Source of the DNA: Phycisphaerae bacterium
GTDB lineage: Bacteria > Planctomycetota > Phycisphaerae > SM23-33
Assembly: GCA_030745875.1 (NCBI GenBank)
Contig: JASLNT010000113.1
Coordinates: 1 to 61,050, forward strand
Reading direction: 5' to 3'
Length of the DNA: 61,050 nt
The position numbers and the translations under genes are program-made. Under the pieces are notes generated by a model, which was not told the origin of the DNA, did no database searches, and saw only the letters and a list, made by a program, of their open reading frames with translations. Every line of letters begins with the position of its first letter. Positions within the stretch are counted from its first letter, which is position 1. Below, piece after piece: positions 54,030 to 61,050 of this stretch.

Positions 54030-55409
54030 CTATTTCCCGGCTTGAGGGCTCCTGCGACGGCGGCGCCGACGGTTCTTACCGCCGGACGCTGCAGCGCCTC
54101 GGGATTCCTGGGTTTTGGCGCCGCTCTGGGGGCGTCGACGACGGCGGGCCGGGCGGGCTGTGCCTTCTTTCAGTTCCTTGCGCCTACGGGCCTGTCCGGC
54201 CCGAGCCTTGGACTGCTTCTGCGCCGGGCTCAAAGCCGGAGCGCCGTTTTCCATACCGCGTGAGGCCTGCTCGGAATGGAACGAGTGATCGCGATCCAGC
54301 GGAATCTGTCGCTTGATAAGCTTCTGTATCTCTCGCAGGTAGCCCATCTCGTCGCCTGCACAGAATGATATCGCCTTGCCCGCTTTGCCCGCACGGGCGG
54401 TGCGCCCGATGCGGTGAACGTAGCTCTCGGATTCATTGGGCAGGTCAAAGTTGATAACGTGACTCACGCCGTCAACATCGATTCCGCGCGCGGCGATGTC
54501 GGTGGCGACCAGTACGCGGAACTTGCCGTTCTTAAACGCCGCCAGCGCTCGCGTGCGGGCGTTTTGGCTTTTATTACCGTGAATAGCTCCTGCTGCGATA
54601 TCCGCACGCACGAGGTCGCGACAGATGCGGTCCGCTCCGTGTTTGGTGCGCGAAAAGACCAGCGCGCGTCGGATAGCGGTGTCATGCAGGAGCATCTCCA
54701 GGAGCTTGCGCTTGTCGCCCTTATCAACGAACATCAGCGTCTGATCGATGCGATCGGCGGTCATGGTTTTGGGCGCCACGTCCACCCGCACCGGATCGGT
54801 AAGCATGCGGTCGGCCAGTTTCGCAACCGCCGGCGGCATGGTCGCCGAGAAGAACAGACTCTGACGCTTCTCCGGCAGCGCGTCCAGAACGCGCCGCACA
54901 TCGTGGATGAAGCCCATATCGAGCATGCGGTCGGCCTCGTCGAGAATGAAGTACTCCACGTGCTTGAGATTGATGAACTTCTGACTCATCAGGTCGAGCA
55001 GCCGCCCGGGAGTGGCCACCAGAATATCCGGACCGCGCCTCAGCGCCCGTTCCTGGGCCTTCTGGCTGACGCCTCCGAATATCACCGTGCTGGTCAGGCG
55101 AAGCCCGCGTCCGTAAGTTTGAAAACTCTCGTGAATCTGTGCGGCCAGTTCGCGAGTCGGGGTCATAACCAGTGTGCGGATGCGGCGTTTCCGGGCTCCG
55201 GATTTCTGCATGTTCTGCAGCACGGGCAATGCGAAGGCTGCGGTCTTGCCCGTTCCCGTTTGAGCGCAACCCAGCAGGTCGCGCCCTTTCAGCAATTGGG
55301 GAATACACTGGGCCTGGATAGGCGTGGGTATCTTGTAACCTTCTTTTCCCACAGCAATTGCGATGGGCTTTATCAGGTGAAGATCACTGAACATTTTGAC
55401 ATTAGACAT
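54030..55409 (-). CDS. DEAD-box ATP-dependent RNA helicase (RhlE-like)
   Basis: 459 residues with all core motifs: a Q-motif region (GYKIPTPIQAQCIPQLL), AQTGTGKT (49-56), PTRELA, DEAD at 157-160, SAT near 188-190, and HRIGRTARAGKAG in motif VI. The C-terminal ~60 residues are basic and Arg-rich (RRRRRRR), typical of RhlE-type proteins that unwind structured RNA, for example in ribosome assembly or cold adaptation. The ATG at 55409 has AAGGA ten bases upstream. The frame remains open for 64 more codons in the leader, but these look non-coding. A clear promoter 240 bases upstream gives a long leader, as is common for cold-induced helicase genes. Confidence 0.93.
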   Translation of the reverse strand: MSNVKMFSDLHLIKPIAIAVGKEGYKIPTPIQAQCIPQLLKGRDLLGCAQTGTGKTAAFALPVLQNMQKSGARKRRIRTLVMTPTRELAAQIHESFQTYGRGLRLTSTVIFGGVSQKAQERALRRGPDILVATPGRLLDLMSQKFINLKHVEYFILDEADRMLDMGFIHDVRRVLDALPEKRQSLFFSATMPPAVAKLADRMLTDPVRVDVAPKTMTADRIDQTLMFVDKGDKRKLLEMLLHDTAIRRALVFSRTKHGADRICRDLVRADIAAGAIHGNKSQNARTRALAAFKNGKFRVLVATDIAARGIDVDGVSHVINFDLPNESESYVHRIGRTARAGKAGKAISFCAGDEMGYLREIQKLIKRQIPLDRDHSFHSEQASRGMENGAPALSPAQKQSKARAGQARRRKELKEGTARPARRRRRPQSGAKTQESRGAAASGGKNRRRRRRRSPQAGK

Positions 55410-55646
55410 TTGCAACATTTCCTTACAACTAAAGTAATACCACCTGTAAAGGAGGCGGCGGGGAGCGATTCGGTGAGTGGGAGACACAGCGAAAGAGGCC
55501 AGGGCTCGTTCAACCGGCGGCGCATCACAAGCGCCAACGCGTTGACTGGAGCCCGATCCCGGGGAAACCAGTGGGGTTTTCTTTTCTTCGTCGCGAGCCA
55601 CTCTCCCAAGGCGGGAGTCAGGATCCAGCTACCGCAACGAGACTGC

Positions 55647-55674
55647 ATTCTAGCGTAAATCCAGATAATTGCAA
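55647..55674 (-). promoter_or_regulatory. Sigma-70 promoter for the DEAD-box gene, with a ~230-base leader
   Basis: On the minus strand TTGCAA, 16 bases, TAGAAT. The leader from about 55640 to 55410 has no known regulatory motif that I can name. On the other side, 55675-55849 leads to the glycosidase gene and shows no clear promoter. Confidence 0.6.
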
Positions 55675-55849
55675 GAGAAAAGCAAAGACATCTCCCAATC
55701 GCACACTTTGAAACTCAAATCCTTCGGCGGTAAATCAACAGGGCAGACCGATGATTTCAGGATTGCCCGACAAAGCGAACTCTTGTACCCTGCCCTCCAG
55801 CCGACCCTTGCCGCCAACCACATTCAACTTGCAGACACGGAGTGAGATT

Positions 55850-58096
55850 ATGCACCGAATGGGCGTTCTGGCGATCGTGTTGACAGGCGTAATGCTCCCG
55901 GCAACAGACCGGCTTGACGCTAAGAAACCGGTCGACCTGACCGACAAGATCCATATCCCCATCGGAATCCCCAATACGCTGGACAGCCTCAAGACCTTCG
56001 TCCAAGCCGAGGGATGCTTCTCTCCGGGGATAGGCTCCTACGGAATCTACTACCGGGTGTACGATCGCAAGGAAGGCAAGCTGACCGCCCCCGCGGCGAA
56101 GGACGCACAGCTAACCTGGGGACTAGCCGATGACAAATACCTGATCCCATGGACCCAGTGGTCGGCCGGACCGATCAAGGTTCGTACGGAGTTGTGTCAG
56201 ATCGTGCGGCGCGCCGACGGGAGAGAAACGCCCCTGGTCGGCTCGCGTGCGCGCATCACAAACACGAGCGATCAGGCGCGCAGAATCTCTGTGTATGCGA
56301 TGCTGCGCCCTATGGGACCGGCCGGTTTCAACGTCCGAAAACTCGCGGTAAGCCCCGCGGGCGATGCGCTGCTGGCCGACGGGTTTACAGCAATCGTCGC
56401 TCGCCCGAAACCATCGGCCGCCGGCGTGCTGGACACCGACACGATTGAAAAACTCCTAGCCGAAGGCAAGACGCCCAAGGCAAGATCGGCAGTCTCCAAG
56501 ACGGGCGACTGCTCGGGAGCACTGCGTTTTGACATGACTCTCGAACCGGGAAAGACCCAGACAGTCGAACTGGTTTGCCCGGTCCTGCCCGGGCGACGGG
56601 CCGTGCGACACCAGTGGACTCCGCGCAGATCAAACTACATCGACACCGCCGTCCCGCAATCCGACGCCGACGGTATCGACATAGCCGACGCAGGCTTGGA
56701 CTACTACCGCAAACTCGCCGCAAGCGACCTGTTCGCAGAAGCAGTCGCCTACTGGAAGAAGTTCTACGGCAAGATGAGCCTGCGGCTGCCCGACGCCCGC
56801 TGGACCAACGGTTACCTGGTTATGCTCGCCCATGCGGGATTGTGCATGAACGAGGGCGCCGCCGACGTAGCCGTGCTGAACTACCCCGTGTACAATCGCG
56901 ACGGAATGTACATCGCCAACATGATGCAGAAGTCCGGGCGACCCAAACTTTCCGAAGCCGTGATCGATTATTTCCTGGCTCATCCGTTCAACGGCAGACC
57001 GTTTCCCGAAGCCGACAATCCCGGACAGATACTCTGGAGCATCGGGCAGCACTGGAAGTTCACCCGCGACAGGCGATGGCTGGCGCGAATCTACCCGTCA
57101 GCCGAGAAGATCGCCCGGATGATCCGCTACTACCGCACGACCAAGGGACCTCACTGGGTGAGCATGACCAGCCTGGACTGCGGCGAGAACCTGCCCAAAG
57201 ACTCCCGCGTCGTCCTAAGGCCCGGGCGCTGCGACGGAAACCATCCGGAATACACCGAAGCCTTCGACCTGACCGGCCTGCGCGTCGTCGCCGAATTGGG
57301 CGAGATTCTGGGCAAGAAGCCCGAGGCGCAACGATGGGCGCAACTGGCCGACCAACTCGCCAAATCGTACGATCGTTTCGCAGGGAATCTGGGCAAAGGA
57401 TACGGGGGCTATGCCGTGCTCTGGCCGTGTCGTCTGTATCCGCTGGGCAAGGGCAAGGCCCACGATCAGTTCCGCCGTATCGGCAAGAAGAACATCTCAC
57501 ACTGGCGGTACTTCGCGCCGGCAACGGCGCATCAGGGTCTGCTGGCCGGAAACCGCCAAGCCGGGCACGGTACGGTCAACATACATCTGGACCATCCGCA
57601 CATGCAGAGGTGGTTCGCATTTGACGAAGGCGGAAGCAGCGGTTCGGGCGGTTGGTATCATCTGCGAACCAAATGGAGACACAGCAAGACCCAGCCCGAC
57701 GGGAACCGCGCCTCAGCCATGCCGCACGGATGGGCCATCGCGGAAGTCTGGCTGCTGATGCGCGACAGTCTGCTGTTTGAAGATGGAGATCGGCTGGTGC
57801 TGTTTGGCGGGATCGATCCTCGCTGGTTCACCGAACCAACTGGTATGGAGCTTACCGGCCTGCCGACGCATTTCGGACTACTTTCACTGAAATGGAAACC
57901 GACGGGCAATGGCGCGCTGCTGCAACTTACCGGGACAACCGCCCCGCCGGGCGGTTTCCTGCTCCGCCTGCCCAAATCGCTTGCGACAGAGGTCGTCGCG
58001 GATGGTAAGACCGTAACACCCCAAATCAACGGAGATTACGCGCTGCCCAAAACGGCTTCCAAAGTGCAGGTGACGTTCGATTCGCAAGAACCGTGA
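55850..58096 (+). CDS. Six-hairpin ((alpha/alpha)6) glycosidase-like protein, secreted
   Basis: 748 residues from an ATG with GGAG seven bases upstream, starting MHRMGVLAIVLTGVM, a short signal peptide. The N-terminal ~290 residues form a beta-domain (IYYRVYDRKEGKLTAP); then comes an alpha-helical toroid (ARWTNGYLVMLAHAGLCMNEG, YNRDGMYIANMMQKSG, FNGRPFPEADNPGQILWSIGQHWKFTRD, WLARIYPSAEKIARMIRYYR) and a beta C-terminal domain. The layout resembles glycoside hydrolases of the six-hairpin superfamily (GH15/63/65/95-like). Candidate catalytic acids are in NYPVYNRDGMY and in MTSLDCGENLPKD. The exact family is uncertain. It stands between the helicase and miaB without an evident operon. Confidence 0.75.
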   Translation: MHRMGVLAIVLTGVMLPATDRLDAKKPVDLTDKIHIPIGIPNTLDSLKTFVQAEGCFSPGIGSYGIYYRVYDRKEGKLTAPAAKDAQLTWGLADDKYLIPWTQWSAGPIKVRTELCQIVRRADGRETPLVGSRARITNTSDQARRISVYAMLRPMGPAGFNVRKLAVSPAGDALLADGFTAIVARPKPSAAGVLDTDTIEKLLAEGKTPKARSAVSKTGDCSGALRFDMTLEPGKTQTVELVCPVLPGRRAVRHQWTPRRSNYIDTAVPQSDADGIDIADAGLDYYRKLAASDLFAEAVAYWKKFYGKMSLRLPDARWTNGYLVMLAHAGLCMNEGAADVAVLNYPVYNRDGMYIANMMQKSGRPKLSEAVIDYFLAHPFNGRPFPEADNPGQILWSIGQHWKFTRDRRWLARIYPSAEKIARMIRYYRTTKGPHWVSMTSLDCGENLPKDSRVVLRPGRCDGNHPEYTEAFDLTGLRVVAELGEILGKKPEAQRWAQLADQLAKSYDRFAGNLGKGYGGYAVLWPCRLYPLGKGKAHDQFRRIGKKNISHWRYFAPATAHQGLLAGNRQAGHGTVNIHLDHPHMQRWFAFDEGGSSGSGGWYHLRTKWRHSKTQPDGNRASAMPHGWAIAEVWLLMRDSLLFEDGDRLVLFGGIDPRWFTEPTGMELTGLPTHFGLLSLKWKPTGNGALLQLTGTTAPPGGFLLRLPKSLATEVVADGKTVTPQINGDYALPKTASKVQVTFDSQEP

Positions 58097-58228
58097 TTCC
58101 GTGGAGGAAGCACTCGCACTGGAAGTGTGAACCAAATGTGAACCTCTGGATGATTGGCGCCGAGGGGCTCGTCGCATCCGATGGGGATTGCTGGTATGAT
58201 GTGCGGTTTGTCGGACAGCGAAAAGACC

Positions 58229-59605
58229 ATGAAAGTATACATTGAAACACTCGGCTGCCAGATGAATCGCCTGGACAGCGAACTTGTAACCGGCCAGTTG
58301 CTCGGCGCCGGATACGAAATCGTCGAAGACCTCGACACCGCCGATGTGTTCCTGATCAACACGTGCTCTGTGCGCCAACAGGCCGAAAACAAGGTCTATT
58401 CGCGTCTTGGAAGGGAGGCTGGGAGCGATCGGCGGCGGATAGTCGGCGTGTTGGGCTGCATGGCGCAGCGAAGGGGCTCGGGTCTGCTGAAGCGGTATCC
58501 GTTTGTGGACATCATCTGCGGGCCGGGGCAGTTGCACGCACTGGGCGAAATGATCCGCCGTGCCGCCGACGGGGAGCAGACCGTAGCATGCGATCCGGAC
58601 CGGAAAGACGGTCGGGCCGCGTTCGAAGGCAATTCGTCGATAGATTCACTGGATCACGATCGCGACACTGCAGTCGGATCGCCGGCCCAGGCGTACGTGC
58701 GCGTAATGCGCGGCTGTGATAAGTTCTGCACGTACTGCATTGTACCATTCGTCCGCGGTCCGGAGATCAGCCGCAGCCCTGATGCAATATACGAGGAGGT
58801 CAAGCAACTCGCCAACGCCGGACGCAGCGAGATAACCCTCCTCGGCCAGACGGTTAACAGCTATCGCTACTCCGCGGGCGACAGGGCTGTCGGTTTCAGC
58901 GATCTGCTGGAGCGTCTTTCAGGCGTACCGGGCGTAAGGCGGCTGCGGTTCGTCACGAGCTACCCAACGGACTTCGGCGACGATATCCTCCATGCGATGC
59001 GCGACCTGCCCAACGTCTGCCGCTACATCCACTGCCCGCCGCAGAGCGGGTCCGACCGGATACTGAAGACGATGAACCGCAAGTACACGCGAACCCAGTA
59101 TGACAGCTTCATCGATCGGGCCTACGAGATCATGCCCGATGTGACGATTGCGGGCGATTTCATAGTGGGTTTCCCCAGCGAGGAGGAAGTCGACCACGAG
59201 GCGTCGGCGGATCTGATAAGACGATCCCGCTTCAAGAACAGCTTCATCTTCAAGTACTCCGCGCGGGCCGGTACTGTCGGCGCCAAGACGCTGGAAGACA
59301 ACGTACCCTTCGAGGTAAAAAGACGTCGGAACAGGGAATTGCTGGCCGTTCAGGCTGAAGTATCGCTCGAACATTTCCAGAGCTTCGTCGGGCGGGAGGT
59401 CGAATTGCTGGTCGAAGGACCAAGCCCGCTGGCGGACAAGCCGATAAACGTGAGCGACGATCCGAACCGCCTGCAGATGCTCGGGCGAACGAGCGGGGAC
59501 CACATTACGGTCTTTCAGGGCCCTGTGAGCCTGGCTGGTCAGTACGTAACCGCCAGAATAACCGACGCCACAGCGTTTACGCTTTTCGCCGAATTGGTGG
59601 AATAA
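58229..59605 (+). CDS. miaB: tRNA-2-methylthio-N6-dimethylallyladenosine synthase (MiaB)
   Basis: 458 residues. The N-terminal MTTase domain has its three cysteines, C10 (ETLGCQMNRLD), C46 (INTCSVR) and C77 (VLGCMAQ), which bind the auxiliary [4Fe-4S] cluster. The radical SAM triad is C163, C167 and C170 in MRGCDKFCTYCIVPFVRG, with LLGQTVNSY downstream and a TRAM-type C-terminus (FVGREVELLVEG). MiaB methylthiolates i6A37 in tRNAs reading UNN codons. The ATG at 58229 begins exactly at the MTTase consensus; the ribosome-binding site is weak (GAAAAG), and upstream in-frame ATGs give 10-25 extra residues of no obvious character. Confidence 0.95.
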   Translation: MKVYIETLGCQMNRLDSELVTGQLLGAGYEIVEDLDTADVFLINTCSVRQQAENKVYSRLGREAGSDRRRIVGVLGCMAQRRGSGLLKRYPFVDIICGPGQLHALGEMIRRAADGEQTVACDPDRKDGRAAFEGNSSIDSLDHDRDTAVGSPAQAYVRVMRGCDKFCTYCIVPFVRGPEISRSPDAIYEEVKQLANAGRSEITLLGQTVNSYRYSAGDRAVGFSDLLERLSGVPGVRRLRFVTSYPTDFGDDILHAMRDLPNVCRYIHCPPQSGSDRILKTMNRKYTRTQYDSFIDRAYEIMPDVTIAGDFIVGFPSEEEVDHEASADLIRRSRFKNSFIFKYSARAGTVGAKTLEDNVPFEVKRRRNRELLAVQAEVSLEHFQSFVGREVELLVEGPSPLADKPINVSDDPNRLQMLGRTSGDHITVFQGPVSLAGQYVTARITDATAFTLFAELVE

Positions 59606-59634
59606 CCGCTGCTTTGGCGCAAGTACCGTACTAC

Positions 59635-60921
59635 TCAGACCGCCAAGGATTTCCGACGACGACGGCGGCTGGCGATGACCATCCCCCCAACAGTCAGCAG
59701 CACCAGCGTTCCGGGCTCGGGCGTAACTTCGGCCCTTGCGTTCATCACCATCACGCCTCCGCCCAGCGAGATATCTTCGTGAGCGTACAGAGTCCCGCTT
59801 ATCGTACCGTAACTGTCAACGCTCAGGTCGTCGTAGGCGCGGAACTGAGCGACGACATTAGCGTTCTTTCCGATACTGAGATCGTCGGCGCTTGAGATAA
59901 TCACATTACCGCTGCCGAAGCGGGCTATTACGCCTTCCTTGCCCATCTTGAAATCTTCGGCGCTATTGATAATCACATCGCCGGAGCTGGTGTCGGCGGT
60001 TATTCGGACCGACGAATCCAACGAGATGTTGGCGAAATTATACGTTCCGGCGGTCAGAGTAAGCGTCGCTCCGCGCCCCACCGAGAGCTTGCGGTAGTTC
60101 CCGGCGGTAAGCGTCGAATCGCTGTTCTTGGCGATCGACACGTCCGAATCGCCCGAAACAAACGTCGGAACGTCCAGTCGCGACGCCTGCCAATCACGTG
60201 GGGCGGTCAATGTCGTGTTCGGATCTGTCGGACCGACCGGCGTTCCCTCTGCGATGGTTCCCGTAACAACAGCGGAACTGTCCTTCTTAATCTTGTGCCC
60301 ATAGGTCACGTCGCCATTGACTCGGGAGTCTTTCTTGAGTTCGGCGTCGTTGCTCGCGTTAACCGAACCGTTGACAACTGCGCTGCCCTCAAGCTTGGCA
60401 TTGTGGGAGGCAAACAGTGAACCGACTGTCGAACCGCCGTCAATCGTCACATCACGGCCGTGCAGTTGGCCTGAAGTTGATCGCTTGCCCAGCGTAATCT
60501 TGTCGGCTCCGTAGATATTACCGCTAACGGCCGAATCAGCGCCGATCTTCACATCATCGCCCGAGTGGATACTTCCGGTAAACACCGCGCCGAGGCCCAG
60601 GGTCACATCGTCGGCCGAGGTTATGTCTCCGGTGTAGCTAAGATTTGAACCGGCGGCGAATTTCTTCCTTGCGCTGGTGTTTCCGACAACACGTACTCCC
60701 GAGCCCAGACTGACACCCGTGGAACTGTACATGGCGCCAACCACGCTGTTGGCTCCGACAGTAATCCCGTTGTTGGATTCGGATGACCTGGTGCCGGCGT
60801 CAATACGTCCGATAGTCACACCGGAGCCCAGAGTGGTGTCATCGCCCGAAATCGCATCGCCTCGTACGACAGAATTCGCCAGAACGTGAATATCGTCGCC
60901 GGCGAAGATATTGGCTTGCAC
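59635..60921 (-). CDS. PEP-CTERM protein with bactofilin-like beta repeats, N-terminus probably removed by an IS
   Basis: About 428 residues from a GTG. The chain is a run of short units such as GDDVKIGADSAVSGNIYGAD and SGVTIGRIDAG, with a hydrophobic/Gly/Asp periodicity typical of right- or left-handed beta-helices of bactofilin/pectate-lyase style. The C-terminus is a complete PEP-CTERM tail (TPEPGTLVLLTVGGMVIASRRRRR). No signal peptide precedes it, although PEP-CTERM proteins need one. The frame simply continues upstream (TPGSNFGVQANIF) until it meets the IS3-like sequence, where it ends in a stop codon at 60982. The gene is therefore best seen as the 3' part of an interrupted gene. Confidence 0.7.
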   Translation of the reverse strand: MQANIFAGDDIHVLANSVVRGDAISGDDTTLGSGVTIGRIDAGTRSSESNNGITVGANSVVGAMYSSTGVSLGSGVRVVGNTSARKKFAAGSNLSYTGDITSADDVTLGLGAVFTGSIHSGDDVKIGADSAVSGNIYGADKITLGKRSTSGQLHGRDVTIDGGSTVGSLFASHNAKLEGSAVVNGSVNASNDAELKKDSRVNGDVTYGHKIKKDSSAVVTGTIAEGTPVGPTDPNTTLTAPRDWQASRLDVPTFVSGDSDVSIAKNSDSTLTAGNYRKLSVGRGATLTLTAGTYNFANISLDSSVRITADTSSGDVIINSAEDFKMGKEGVIARFGSGNVIISSADDLSIGKNANVVAQFRAYDDLSVDSYGTISGTLYAHEDISLGGGVMVMNARAEVTPEPGTLVLLTVGGMVIASRRRRRKSLAV

Positions 60922-60943
60922 CCCGAAATTTGATCCAGGTGTT

Positions 60944-61050
60944 ATGAGAGTTTCGAGTAGACTTTTAATCGAAAGGAATTCTCATGAAACGCAAGCGTCA
61001 CACGCCACAGCAAGTGGTTCGAAAGTTACAGGAAGCTCAGGCCGCACTGG
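60944..61050 (+). mobile_element. Left end of an IS3-family insertion sequence
   Basis: The sequence contains the start of an orfA and lies exactly where the neighbouring gene loses its 5' end. The precise left terminal repeat cannot be fixed, because the element continues beyond the window and its other end is not visible. Confidence 0.55.
60984..61050 (+). CDS. IS3-family transposase OrfA, N-terminal fragment
   Basis: The first 22 codons, MKRKRHTPQQVVRKL then QEAQAAL, match the beginning of the helix-turn-helix OrfA protein of IS3-type elements, which typically open with KRKRHTPEQI(V/I)xKL. AAAGGA is seven bases before the ATG. The frame continues past the end of the window. Confidence 0.8.
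   Translation, partial: MKRKRHTPQQVVRKLQEAQAAL

Noticed and set aside
1..61050. CRISPR array, rRNA, prophage or replication origin
   Set aside because: No regularly spaced repeats of CRISPR type, no rRNA-like sequence, no phage genes and no dnaA/DnaA-box cluster were seen.

Overview
The window looks like chromosomal DNA of a planctomycete, probably Phycisphaerae-like or a related class. The evidence is the protein repertoire: a LEPR-XLL giant protein, DUF1501 and DUF1549/DUF1553 proteins, PPC-domain proteins, PEP-CTERM proteins, S1 sulfatases with Tat-like leaders, a pseudopilin-like protein with a variant H-X-DG motif, and a type III glutamine synthetase. The DNA is moderately GC-rich. There is one tRNA (His), no rRNA, no CRISPR array and no phage module. 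A partial IS3-type element lies at the right edge.

Layout. (1) 1-7.8 kb is a nitrogen/PTS-type regulatory block: the end of a canonical P-II gene, a TorF-like porin, a second divergent P-II, a stand-alone EIIA(Ntr), a CPA2 cation/proton antiporter carrying two EIIA domains, a membrane/pseudopilin-like protein and an HTH-EIIA regulator. (2) 8.1-17.1 kb is one gene for a ~3000-residue extracellular protein (LEPR-XLL, lamin-tail repeats, CotH kinase-like domain, PA14, dockerin-like end). (3) 17.1-24.8 kb is a minus-strand operon DUF1549 > DUF1501 > PPC > PPC, with a secreted methyltransferase-like/PQQ-propeller fusion upstream of it (25-28.3 kb). (4) 28.6-31.3 kb holds glnN with a sigma-54-type promoter, followed by a GNAT enzyme and an S1 sulfatase. 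(5) 33.6-40.9 kb is a czcCBA-type metal-efflux operon, with a His/Cys-rich small protein at its head and a lipoprotein made of 32-residue His/Asp repeats at its tail. (6) 40.9-44.4 kb has a PEP-CTERM metalloprotease and a B12-type radical SAM protein. (7) 44.8-53.8 kb looks like a glycan-degradation island: a PmoA/DUF6807 protein, an SGNH-GH16 fusion, a propeller-PHP (DUF3604) protein, a sulfatase-HEAT fusion and a Gfo/Idh/MocA oxidoreductase. (8) 53.9-61 kb has tRNA-His, a DEAD-box helicase, a six-hairpin glycosidase-like protein, miaB, and a PEP-CTERM beta-helix-like gene that runs into an IS3-like element.

How parts work together. The first block suggests coupling of nitrogen state (P-II, and glnN further on) to cation transport through EIIA domains; no PTS Enzyme I, HPr or sugar permease is visible. 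The efflux operon has CzcC, CzcB and CzcA orthologues in tight or overlapping order, with extra periplasmic metal-chelating proteins. The glycan island has two Cys-type sulfatases (one at 32 kb, one at 50.5 kb) and a GH16 domain with the ExDxxE catalytic signature, which fits attack on a sulfated algal-type polysaccharide.

The most unusual points are: a signal peptide for the antiporter that sits out of frame across an 8-G tract, directly behind a strong promoter; a P-II protein lacking Tyr51 and Gln39 and with a changed B-loop; the 96-bp repeats in the efflux-operon lipoprotein; the secreted methyltransferase-propeller fusion; and the IS-interrupted PEP-CTERM gene. Function calls rest on reading motifs by eye; no database search was run.
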